Assembly: GCA_023426865.1 (NCBI GenBank)
Contig: JAEZBT010000306.1
Coordinates: 1 to 6,434, forward strand
Origin: Actinomycetes bacterium
GTDB lineage: Bacteria; Actinomycetota; Actinomycetes; Actinomycetales; Cellulomonadaceae
Length of the DNA stretch: 6,434 bases
Direction of reading: 5' to 3'
Below, one piece after another: positions 1 to 5,616 of this stretch. The first letter of the stretch is position 1, and every line of letters starts with the position of its first letter. The notes beneath the pieces were generated by a model. The model ran no database searches. It saw nothing but the letters and a program-made list of their open reading frames with translations, and was not told where the DNA came from. Position numbers and translations under genes: made by a program.

Positions 1-294
1 GTGCAGCACGCCGTCGCGAGCGTGCGCTCCGGCGCGACCCAGGCCGACCGGGACGCGGCGCTCGCCGAGCTTGCGGCCCGCGTGGTGCGCGAGGAGGCCG
101 GCCCGTACGCCGAGAGCCACGGCGGCAGCATCGCGCTGCTCGGGGTGGGCGACGGCGTCGTGCGGGTGCGCATGGACGGCGCCTGCCACGGCTGCCCGGC
201 CGCGAACCTGACCGTGCAGGCACGGCTGGTGCGACGACTGCGGACCGCCGCGCCGTGGCTGGTGGACGTCCGGATCGAGGACGGCGAGCGCTAG
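1..294 (+). CDS. NifU-like C-terminal domain protein, probably 5'-truncated
   Basis: The product resembles the NifU C-terminal domain, which in its family carries or transfers Fe-S clusters in the cytoplasm. The visible 97 residues include the domain core: a SHGGSIALL strand at about residues 39-47, then RMDGACHGCPA at 57-67 with the CxxC pair C62 and C65, and a helix around TVQARLVRRL. These cysteines are the expected cluster ligands. The reading frame is open from base 1, where a GTG happens to sit, and no ribosome binding site can be seen. Many actinobacterial relatives, as I recall them, are roughly twice this length, so I infer that the gene begins left of the window. The alternative is a genuine short stand-alone NifU-C protein starting at this GTG. 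The stop is TAG at 292-294. Family assignment is confident; the start is not. Confidence 0.85.
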   Translation: MQHAVASVRSGATQADRDAALAELAARVVREEAGPYAESHGGSIALLGVGDGVVRVRMDGACHGCPAANLTVQARLVRRLRTAAPWLVDVRIEDGER

Positions 295-377
295 CCCGAC
301 GTCGCGTCCCCAGTGGCGGGGCGGCGCGCTTTGTGCACAGGGTGGAGGTCCACGCACCCACGCACACGGGAGGTGCC

Positions 378-797
378 ATGGCGGACAACATCACGACCAC
401 ACTCGTGCGGCTCAAGGACACCGACCTGACGGTCGAGCCGAAGGACGACATCCGCGGCATGACGGTGGTCGACCGCGACGACGAGGAGATCGGCACGGTC
501 GACACGCTCGTGATCGACGAGCAGGAGACCCGCGTCCGCTTTCTCGAGGTCGGGTCGGGCGGCTTCCTCGGCATCGGCGAGGAGAAGCGCCTGATCCCCG
601 TCGACGCCGTCGTCCGCATCGACGAGGACGCCGTCCGCGTCGACACCACCCGGGAGGCCGTGCGCGGCGGGCCGGCCTACGACCCGGAGGTCGTCGAGCA
701 CGAGCCGGAGTACTTCGGCGGCCTCTACGGCTACTACGGGTACTCACCGTTCTGGGCGCCCGGGTACGTCTACCCCCGGCCGTTCCTGCACCGGTGA
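378..797 (+). CDS. PRC-barrel domain protein with aromatic C-terminal tail
   Basis: A 139-residue cytoplasmic protein with no signal peptide or membrane helix. The start is the ATG at 378, four bases after a strong GGGAGG (368-373); an in-frame upstream extension lacks such a site. Residues ~22-92 fit the PRC-barrel fold: a DIRGMTVVDRDDEEIGTV opening, a VRFLEVGSGGFLGIGEEKRLIP middle and an acidic strand ending VRVDTT. PRC-barrel domains occur in photosynthetic reaction-centre H subunits, in the RNA-processing protein RimM and in many small stress-associated proteins. They usually act as protein- or RNA-contact modules rather than enzymes. The last ~30 residues (about 110-139) are unusual: rich in Tyr, Phe, Trp, Gly and Pro (YFGGLYGYYGYSPFWAPGY), probably flexible and sticky. 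Its stop overlaps the start of the DUF1801 gene (GTGA, 794-797), so the two are probably co-transcribed and co-translated. The specific role is unknown. Confidence 0.85.
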   Translation: MADNITTTLVRLKDTDLTVEPKDDIRGMTVVDRDDEEIGTVDTLVIDEQETRVRFLEVGSGGFLGIGEEKRLIPVDAVVRIDEDAVRVDTTREAVRGGPAYDPEVVEHEPEYFGGLYGYYGYSPFWAPGYVYPRPFLHR

Positions 798-1222
798 CTC
801 CCCGCACGGACGACGGCGCGGGCCCACGGCTGCTCTCCGGCGGCAACCCGCAGATCCCCAAGGGCGACGGCGACGGCCCGGTGCAGGACTACGTCGCAGC
901 CATGCCGGGCTGGAAGCGCGACGTCGGCCGGCGCCTGGACGCGCTGGTGGGCGACGTCGTCCCGGACCTCGTGAAGGCGGTCCGCTGGAACCAGCCGTTC
1001 TACGGGGTCCGGGACAACGGCTGGTTCCTGTCGTTCCGCTGCTACACCGCCTACGTGCAGGTCCAGTTCCTCAAGGGCACGTCGCTCGACCCGGTGCCAC
1101 CCAAGCCGTCCAGGCACGACGAGATCCGCTACCTGGACGTGCGGGAGGGCGACGGGCTCGACGAGGCCCGCCTGCGGTCGTGGTTCGAGCAGTCCGCCAG
1201 GCTGCCGGGCGCCAGCCTCTGA
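794..1222 (+). CDS. DUF1801 domain-containing protein
   Basis: A 142-residue soluble protein of the DUF1801 (YdhG-like) family. Residues ~15-46 hold a SGGNPQIPKGDGDGPV opening and the helix YVAAMPGWKRDVGRRL. Residues 61-71 (KAVRWNQPFYG) carry the family's Lys/Trp/Pro/Tyr motif, followed by beta strands (WFLSFRCYTAYVQVQFLKG) and a C-terminal helix with a conserved-looking RSWFEQSARL. The biochemical function is unknown; members are small one-domain proteins often found near stress or regulatory genes. The GTG start overlaps the PRC-barrel stop codon by four bases and has no clear ribosome binding site, which suggests translation by coupling to the upstream gene. The family similarity begins at about residue 14, so a slightly later start cannot be excluded. 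It converges on the beta-helix gene across a 34-base gap. Confidence 0.85.
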   Translation: MTPRTDDGAGPRLLSGGNPQIPKGDGDGPVQDYVAAMPGWKRDVGRRLDALVGDVVPDLVKAVRWNQPFYGVRDNGWFLSFRCYTAYVQVQFLKGTSLDPVPPKPSRHDEIRYLDVREGDGLDEARLRSWFEQSARLPGASL

Positions 1223-1224
1223 CG

Positions 1225-1260
1225 CTGACGCCCGGCGGCCGCGGGAGCCCCGCGCGTCAG
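1225..1260. terminator. Nested inverted repeat between convergent genes, candidate bidirectional terminator
   Basis: An inner hairpin CGCGGG-AGC-CCCGCG (1240-1254) sits inside an outer pair of arms CTGACGC (1225-1231) and GCGTCAG (1254-1260). The outer right arm covers the stop codon of the minus-strand beta-helix gene. The site lies immediately after the DUF1801 stop, where a terminator for both transcripts would be needed. No T tract follows on either strand, which is common in GC-rich actinobacteria but weakens the call. Confidence 0.45.
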
Positions 1261-2315
1261 CGGGTCGCGCAGGCCACCCCGGCGCACTGCGGCGGTGTGA
1301 GGTTGCCCCGCGCGGTGTTCGCGCCGCCGTCCACGACGCCGGACACGTCGATCCCGTGCCCGCCGTTGCGGTACGCGGTGTTGCGCGTGACGGTGGTGAC
1401 CCCGGCACCCTCGCCCGCGATGCCCGTCCCGCCGTTGCCGACAGCGCGGTTGCCGACCACGTCGATCTGGCCGAAGGGCGCGAGCACGGCGAACGTGAGG
1501 CCGTCCTCGCTGTTGCCCAGGAAGTGGTTGCGGGCGACCGTCACGGCGTTCGCGCCGCTGCCCGCGACGACGACCCGGAGCTCCACGCCCGTGCGGCAGC
1601 CGACGAAGCGGTTGCCGCGGACGGTCGTCGGGCTGGCGGGCCAGCTGTCGTCGGTGTGGATCCCGACGTCGCACCGCAGGAACGTGTTGCGCTCGGCCAC
1701 GAGGTTGGCGACCTGCCCGGTCCGCACGCCACCACCGATGAACGTCGAGTCGTACACGTCGGTGTAGGTCTGCGCCGTCGAGTCGATGCCCGAGCGGACG
1801 AAGTGCGAGCGCCGCACGATCGTCCGCGTCTCGTTGCTGCCGCCGCCGACGCCGGAGTCGACCACGGTGGACCGTTCGACGGTCAGCGTCTGCGGGTAGA
1901 GCGGCCCCTGCCCGAGCCAGGCGTCGTTGTCCCGGATCGTGAGGCCGCGCAGGGTGAGGTCGAGGTAGCCGTCGCCCGCGACGGCCGTCTGGAAGCCGCG
2001 GATCTGCCCGTTGCGCACGACGACGGTGCCGCCACCGGTGGAGGTCACGTACACGCCGCTGCCGGTGCCGTCCCCGACGACGGCGCGCCGGCCGAGGTCG
2101 AGCGTGATGGTCTGACCGGGGCCGACCTCGACGCGGATCGCAGTCCCGGAGCAGCGCAGGTCTGAGCGCAGCGTGTAGCTCGAGGTGACCGTGAGGCCGC
2201 ACTCCGCCGGCGCCGCGTGCGCGGGTGCGGCGACCAGAGTCCCGGTCAGCGCGAGCGCCGCGGCGGCTGCCAGCTGCGCCAGTCGATGGGTCGTGGTCGG
2301 TGCTCGTCGCGCCAT
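1257..2315 (-). CDS. Secreted right-handed parallel beta-helix repeat protein
   Basis: A 352-residue exported protein. The ATG at 2315 is preceded by a GGGGA ribosome binding site and opens a textbook signal peptide: MARR, a hydrophobic Ala/Leu stretch (~11-29), then PAHA|AP with likely cleavage after residue 34. The open frame continues far upstream only because GC-rich DNA lacks stops. The mature protein has two N-terminal cysteines (C39, C55) in an ECGLTV...SDLRCSG pattern. Short beta-helix coils follow from ~60 to 335, each centred on motifs such as VRNGQIRGF, LTIRDNDAW, VRRSHFVRSG, AERNTFLRC, VRGNRFVGC, VARNHFLGN and VTRNTAYRNGGHGIDV. It ends GGANTARGNL..PQCAGVACATR with a second Cys pair (C344, C349). 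This architecture (pectate-lyase-like/NosD-like) is typical of polysaccharide-binding or -cleaving proteins, but no catalytic residues can be assigned. It has no sortase signal or transmembrane anchor, so it is probably released outside the cell. Confidence 0.88.
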   Translation of the reverse strand: MARRAPTTTHRLAQLAAAAALALTGTLVAAPAHAAPAECGLTVTSSYTLRSDLRCSGTAIRVEVGPGQTITLDLGRRAVVGDGTGSGVYVTSTGGGTVVVRNGQIRGFQTAVAGDGYLDLTLRGLTIRDNDAWLGQGPLYPQTLTVERSTVVDSGVGGGSNETRTIVRRSHFVRSGIDSTAQTYTDVYDSTFIGGGVRTGQVANLVAERNTFLRCDVGIHTDDSWPASPTTVRGNRFVGCRTGVELRVVVAGSGANAVTVARNHFLGNSEDGLTFAVLAPFGQIDVVGNRAVGNGGTGIAGEGAGVTTVTRNTAYRNGGHGIDVSGVVDGGANTARGNLTPPQCAGVACATR

Positions 2316-2359
2316 GTCAGTTCCCCGTTCGTCGCCGGACGGGTCCCGGCGGACGCCGG

Positions 2360-2403
2360 AATCCCCCTTGGACGCGCGTCCACGGACACGCGCCAGGGGG
2401 ATT
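2360..2403. repeat. Nested inverted repeat in the divergent intergenic region
   Basis: Perfect 9-base arms AATCCCCCT (2360-2368) and AGGGGGATT (2395-2403) flank a spacer that itself begins with a perfect 14-base palindrome, TGGACGCGCGTCCA (2369-2382). The arms can be extended imperfectly inward (TTGG/CCA and CGCG/CGCG with small bulges). The element lies about 45 bases upstream of the minus-strand beta-helix start and ~120 bases upstream of the DUF899 start. It could be a regulator operator or a leader hairpin in the beta-helix transcript; no T tract marks it as an ordinary terminator. Confidence 0.6.
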
Positions 2404-2415
2404 GTGCACACGAAC

Positions 2416-2445
2416 TCGACAAATAATCCCGACCTTCGCGATGAT
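2416..2445 (+). promoter_or_regulatory. Candidate housekeeping promoter for the DUF899 gene
   Basis: TCGACA (2416-2421) matches the -35 consensus TTGACA at 5 of 6 positions. GATGAT (2440-2445) matches the -10 consensus TATAAT at 4 of 6, with an 18-base spacer. It lies in the only AT-richer patch of the divergent region and would give a leader of about 70 bases. I found no convincing promoter for the opposite-strand beta-helix gene. The prediction is by motif only. Confidence 0.3.
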
Positions 2446-2525
2446 TTTTCGCCGACACGCGGGTCTACCCCGGGAACCGCGCGGCCCCGAGGGCCGCCCC
2501 CGCCCACGCACCACCGGAGGCCCCG

Positions 2526-3317
2526 ATGACGACACACACCACCGGCACCACCGACACCGACGTCCTGCCCGGCCGCCCGCGCGTCGTCGACGTCGACACC
2601 TGGCGGGCCGCCCGGGACGAGCTCCTGACCAGGGAGAAGGCCCACACCCGCGCCGGCGACGAGCTGGCGGCGGCGCGGCGCCGGCTGCCCATGGTGGAGT
2701 TCGACGGCTCCGTCGAGGTGGTCGGTCCGGACGGGCCGGTACCGTTCCGGAGCCTCTTCGCCGGCCGCGACGAGCTCCTCGTCTACAAGCACATGTGGCA
2801 CGACGGCGCCCCCCACCAGGGCCAGTGCGAGGGGTGCACGTTCACCGCGTGGCACCTGCGGGACGCGGTGTACCTGGCCGCCCGGGGTGTCTCGTTCGCC
2901 ATCGTGACCGAGGGCCCGTGGGAGGAGGTGGCGCCGTTCGTCGACTTCATGGGCTACACGCAACCGTGGTACTCGGTGCGCGGGATCGACGAGCCTGTGG
3001 GCGGGCCCATGGGAACGTTCGCGGTCTACCTGCGCGACGGCGACCGCACGTTCCTCACCTACGACACCACGGGCCGCGGTGTCGAGGCCGCCGTCGGCAC
3101 CTTCGGCCTGCTCGACCTGACCCCGTACGGCCGCGGCGAGTCCTGGCAGGACAGCCCCGAGGGTTGGCCGGAGGGCCACCACCCGTGCTGGTACTGGCGC
3201 ACCGACGTCACTGGCACGCCCGCCTGGGACGGGACGAGCCGCCCGGCGGCCCAGTGGACCCGTCCGGGCGCGACGCCGGAGACGACCCTCGGCCGGCACG
3301 AGCACCACCACGGCTGA
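2526..3317 (+). CDS. DUF899 family thioredoxin-like protein
   Basis: A 263-residue soluble protein of the DUF899 family, which has a thioredoxin-like fold and no established reaction. The ATG at 2526 follows GGAGG (2516-2520) at five bases, so the start is well supported. Residues ~22-55 form a family-typical N-terminal helical region (VDTWRAARDELLTREKAHTRAGDEL). The thioredoxin-like part begins around FRSLFAGRDELLVYKHMW (74-91). It carries Q-C-E-G-C-T-F at 100-106, with C101 and C104 in the CxxC position, where many relatives read C-P-S-C. The downstream segments RGVSFAIVTEGPWEEV, FMGYTQPWYSV and GTFAVYLRDGDRTFLTY fit the family order. The C terminus ends with a natural His-rich HEHHHG. It is separated from the next gene by 117 bases containing an ECF41-type promoter, so it is probably not in that operon. 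A thiol-redox or peroxidase-like role is only inference. Confidence 0.88.
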   Translation: MTTHTTGTTDTDVLPGRPRVVDVDTWRAARDELLTREKAHTRAGDELAAARRRLPMVEFDGSVEVVGPDGPVPFRSLFAGRDELLVYKHMWHDGAPHQGQCEGCTFTAWHLRDAVYLAARGVSFAIVTEGPWEEVAPFVDFMGYTQPWYSVRGIDEPVGGPMGTFAVYLRDGDRTFLTYDTTGRGVEAAVGTFGLLDLTPYGRGESWQDSPEGWPEGHHPCWYWRTDVTGTPAWDGTSRPAAQWTRPGATPETTLGRHEHHHG

Positions 3318-3363
3318 GCGGTGAGGTCCGGCCACGGCACGGAGCCGGGGCGTCCCGTCGGGA

Positions 3364-3392
3364 TGTCACACGGTTCGGCCCGTCGGTGTCCT
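3364..3392 (+). promoter_or_regulatory. ECF41 (SigJ-type) sigma factor promoter
   Basis: TGTCACA (3364-3370) is followed by a 16-base spacer and TGTCCT (3387-3392). The published ECF41 target consensus, as I recall it, is TGTCACA-N16-CGTC, so the -35 matches fully and the -10 differs at one base. It lies upstream of the oxidoreductase-sigma pair in the correct orientation and would start transcription near 3397-3400, leaving a leader of ~35 bases. The leader could form a small hairpin (CGGTCG 3395-3400 with CGACCG 3408-3413). Confidence 0.75.
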
Positions 3393-3423
3393 AGCGGTCG
3401 TAAGCACCGACCGAGACCGACCC

Positions 3424-3429
3424 GAGGAG
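3424..3429 (+). promoter_or_regulatory. Ribosome binding site fixing the oxidoreductase GTG start
   Basis: GAGGAG stands five bases before the GTG at 3435. It decides the start against the longer open frame reaching back to 3321, which would begin upstream of the predicted promoter, and against the ATG at 3475, which is out of frame. Confidence 0.75.
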
Positions 3430-3434
3430 TCACC

Positions 3435-4658
3435 GTGATCCGGAACACCCGAAGCTCCACCCGCACCTCGAGCCATGAGGTCGCCCGCGCGCGGGTCGTC
3501 GTCATCGGTGGTGGGTACGCCGGCGTGCTGGCGGCGAACGGCCTGACCCGTCGCGACGGCGTGGACGTCACCCTCGTCAACCCCCGCCCGACGTTCGTGG
3601 AGCGGATCCGGCTGCACCAGCTCGTCGCCGGGACCGACGACGCCGTCGTCGACTACGCCGACGTACTCGCTCCGCCGGTCCGGCTGGTGGTGGCCGAGGC
3701 GATCCGCATCGACCCGTCCGCGCGCACAGTCCAGCTGAGCTCCGGCGATGTACTGGCGTACGACTACCTGGTCTATGCCGTCGGGAGCCGGAGCGCGGCA
3801 CCCCAGGTGCCGGGCGCGGCGGAGCACGCGTACCCGCTGGCTGCGCTCGACGAGGCCCGGCGCATCCGGGAGGCGCTCGACGCCGCCCCGGCCGGGAGCC
3901 CCGTCACCGTGGTCGGCGCGGGTCCGACGGGTGTCGAGACCGCCGCGGAGCTCGCCGAGGCGGGCTGGGACGTCACCCTCGCCTGCGGCGGGGTGGTCGG
4001 CCCGTACCTGCACCCGCGGGCGCGGCGCTACGTCGTCCGGCGGCTCGCCGCGCTCGGTGTGCGCGTCATCGACGGGCCGGGATCGGCTGTCACGGAGGTG
4101 CGGGACGACGCCGTCCGCCTCGCCTCCGGCCGCGAGGTCATGAGCGCCGTGACCATCTGGGCCACGGGCTTCGGCACCTCGGACCTGGCCCGCCGCAGCG
4201 GCCTGACGACCGACGAGCTGGGGCGTGTGCTGACCGACGAGACGCTCACGAGCACGGACGACGACAGGATCGTGGCGACGGGCGACGCGGCGGCACCGTC
4301 CGAGATGCCCTTCCGGATGAGCTGCCAGGCCGCGGTGCAGCTCGGGCCTGCGGCGGCCGACACCGTCCTGCGCCGGATCGCCGGAGAACCGCCCGCCCCG
4401 ATCGCGGTCGGCATGGCCGCGATGTGCCTCAGCCTGGGCCGCCGCGCGGGCGTCTACCAGTTCGCGCGGCGCGACGACACGGCCGTGCGGCCGTACCTGT
4501 CCGGCCGCACCGGGGCGACCGTGAAGGAGGCGGTCTGCTCCGGCATCGTGCGGATGCTCGCCCTTGAGGCGAGGCGGCCGGGGACCGTGCGGCTCCCGCG
4601 CTGGGTGCAGCACCCCGACCGCCGCCGGGCGCTGGAGCCGGTCGGGGCCGGACGGTGA
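3435..4658 (+). CDS. FAD/NAD(P)-dependent oxidoreductase (NDH-2-like), partner of the ECF41 sigma factor
   Basis: A 407-residue two-dinucleotide-binding flavoprotein of the pyridine nucleotide-disulfide oxidoreductase superfamily, closest by eye to type II NADH dehydrogenase/AIF-like enzymes. The FAD Rossmann motif VVVIGGGYAG spans residues 21-30. A YAVGS motif is at 114-118. The NAD(P)-binding motif VVGAGPTGVETAAELAE lies at 159-175. A second FAD-contacting motif, ATGDAAA, is at 281-287, followed by SCQAAVQLGPAAADTVLRRIAG. It should transfer hydride from NAD(P)H through FAD to an unknown acceptor. I see no CxxxxC redox-disulfide motif and no transmembrane helix, so disulfide-reductase activity is unlikely and any membrane contact would be peripheral. 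The gene sits behind an ECF41-type promoter and overlaps the sigma gene by four bases. ECF41 sigma genes are known to be paired with carboxymuconolactone decarboxylase, oxidoreductase or epimerase genes, and this is the oxidoreductase type. Confidence 0.87.
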   Translation: MIRNTRSSTRTSSHEVARARVVVIGGGYAGVLAANGLTRRDGVDVTLVNPRPTFVERIRLHQLVAGTDDAVVDYADVLAPPVRLVVAEAIRIDPSARTVQLSSGDVLAYDYLVYAVGSRSAAPQVPGAAEHAYPLAALDEARRIREALDAAPAGSPVTVVGAGPTGVETAAELAEAGWDVTLACGGVVGPYLHPRARRYVVRRLAALGVRVIDGPGSAVTEVRDDAVRLASGREVMSAVTIWATGFGTSDLARRSGLTTDELGRVLTDETLTSTDDDRIVATGDAAAPSEMPFRMSCQAAVQLGPAAADTVLRRIAGEPPAPIAVGMAAMCLSLGRRAGVYQFARRDDTAVRPYLSGRTGATVKEAVCSGIVRMLALEARRPGTVRLPRWVQHPDRRRALEPVGAGR

Positions 4659-5560
4659 CCGCGCACCCGGCCGACCGGGCGACCGAGGCCTTCGTCGCCC
4701 ACCGGAACCTGCTCTTCACCGTCGCCTACGAGGTCCTCGGCTCGGCTGCCGACGCCGAGGACGTCCTCCAGGAGGTCTGGCTTCGCTGGGCACCGGTCGA
4801 CCATGGCGAGGTCCGCGACGCGCGGGCATACCTGGTGCGGATGACGACGAGGCAGGCGCTGAACAGGCTGCGCGCCGTTCGCCGCCGTCGGGAGGCCTAC
4901 GTCGGCTCGTGGTTGCCGGAGCCCCTCCTGACGACGGCGGACGCTGCAGAGGACGTGGAGCTCGCCGAGTCGCTGTCGACGGCGATGATGCTGGTCCTCG
5001 AGACGCTGTCGCCCACGGAGCGCGCAGTCTTCCTGCTCCGCGACGTCTTCGAGGTCGCCTACGACGAGATCGCGGCCGCGGTCGACAAGACCCCGGCCGC
5101 GGTGCGTCAGGTCGCGCACCGCGCACGGCAGCACGTCCACGCCCGTCGGCCGCGCGACGTGGCGTCTGCCGACCGGACCCGGGCGGCCCTCGATGCCTTC
5201 CGACGCGCCGTGGAGGATGGCGACCTCCAGGGGCTGCTGGACGTCCTCGCGCCCGACGTCACCTTCGTCGCGGACGGCGGTGGCCGGGCGACGGCGGCCC
5301 TCCGGCCGGTGGTCGGCGCCGACAGGGTGGCTCGACTGGTCCTCGGTGGGCTGGCGAAGGCGCTCGACAACGGAGTCCGCCTCACCGCTGAGGCGACCGT
5401 CGTCAACGGCGGTCCCGCGCTCCTGCTGAGGTCGGACGACGGACTCGACGGCGTGCTCACCGCGCGGGTCGAGGGCGGTCGCCTCGTGGAGCTGTTCTAC
5501 GTGCGCAACCCGGAGAAGCTGTCCCGGCTGGACCACGTCACGCCACTCGCCCTGCGCTGA
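4655..5560 (+). CDS. sigJ: ECF41-group (SigJ-like) RNA polymerase sigma factor with C-terminal SnoaL-like domain
   Basis: A 301-residue sigma factor that directs RNA polymerase to its own promoter class. Sigma region 2 spans residues ~11-76 (AFVAHRNLLFTVAYEVLGSAADAEDVLQEVWLRW... RAYLVRMTTRQALNRLR). The ECF41 linker signature WLPEPL is at 86-91. Region 4 runs ~105-160 (LETLSPTERAVFLLRDVFEVAYDEIAAAVDKTPAAVRQVAHRAR), with the helix-turn-helix towards its end. Residues ~173-285 form a SnoaL/NTF2-like domain carrying DGGGR (207-211) and, close to the C terminus, NPEKL (285-289; NPDKL in the usual form). In characterised ECF41 proteins this domain modulates activity and replaces a separate anti-sigma factor; none is encoded beside this gene. 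The GTG start overlaps the oxidoreductase stop (GTGA) and lacks a strong ribosome binding site, suggesting translational coupling. The activating signal is unknown. The symbol follows the mycobacterial relative and does not prove orthology. Confidence 0.93.
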   Translation: MTAHPADRATEAFVAHRNLLFTVAYEVLGSAADAEDVLQEVWLRWAPVDHGEVRDARAYLVRMTTRQALNRLRAVRRRREAYVGSWLPEPLLTTADAAEDVELAESLSTAMMLVLETLSPTERAVFLLRDVFEVAYDEIAAAVDKTPAAVRQVAHRARQHVHARRPRDVASADRTRAALDAFRRAVEDGDLQGLLDVLAPDVTFVADGGGRATAALRPVVGADRVARLVLGGLAKALDNGVRLTAEATVVNGGPALLLRSDDGLDGVLTARVEGGRLVELFYVRNPEKLSRLDHVTPLALR

Positions 5561-5567
5561 CGGACGG

Positions 5568-5590
5568 CCCGCCCAGCCTCCTCCGGCGGG
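5568..5590. terminator. Weak stem between the sigma factor and arginase-like genes
   Basis: CCCGCC (5568-5573) can pair with GGCGGG (5585-5590) across an 11-base loop in the 56-base gap between convergent genes. The stem is short and has no T tract. Position is the main argument for a terminator, and the right arm overlaps the DUF1801-like echo. Confidence 0.22.
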
Positions 5591-5605
5591 AACCCGCAGG
5601 TCCCG
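5581..5605 (+). repeat. 25-base near-copy of the DUF1801 gene start
   Basis: The stretch matches 835-859 (inside the DUF1801 gene) at 22 of 25 bases. In the matching frame it reads SGGNPQVP, against SGGNPQIP in the intact protein, and runs on to a TAG at 5618-5620. Two of the three differences are silent or conservative (Gly codon, Ile/Val). It could be the relic of a lost DUF1801 paralogue or a chance match in GC-rich DNA. Confidence 0.4.
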
Positions 5606-5616
5606 ACGGACGGTCG

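Noticed and set aside
308..321. Small CCCC...GGGG stem after the NifU-like gene as a terminator
   Set aside because: The four-base stem is too short and has no supporting T tract; the rest of the 83-base gap shows only the PRC-barrel gene's ribosome binding site.
1257..3335. Minus-strand open frame of 692 codons as a single long protein
   Set aside because: Only the part from the ATG at 2315 has family features and a signal peptide with its own ribosome binding site. The upstream half lies antisense to the well-supported DUF899 gene and is low-complexity Arg/Pro/Ala/Gly, as expected from GC-rich shadow frames.
3328..3348. Possible terminator after the DUF899 gene (CCGGC 3328-3332 with GCCGG 3344-3348)
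   Set aside because: A five-base stem with an 11-base loop and no T tract is not distinguishable from chance in DNA this GC-rich.
2225..3394. Plus-strand open frame of 389 codons overlapping the DUF899 gene in another frame
   Set aside because: Its product is Arg/Pro-rich without domain motifs, and the DUF899 frame has a clear start signal and family sequence.
4087..4092. Second ECF41 -35-like TGTCAC inside the oxidoreductase gene
   Set aside because: It lacks the final A, lies within coding sequence and is not placed before any gene start.
3366..4613. Minus-strand open frame of 415 codons opposite the oxidoreductase
   Set aside because: Its Arg/Gly/His-rich composition has no recognisable domain, while the plus strand has complete FAD and NAD(P) motifs.
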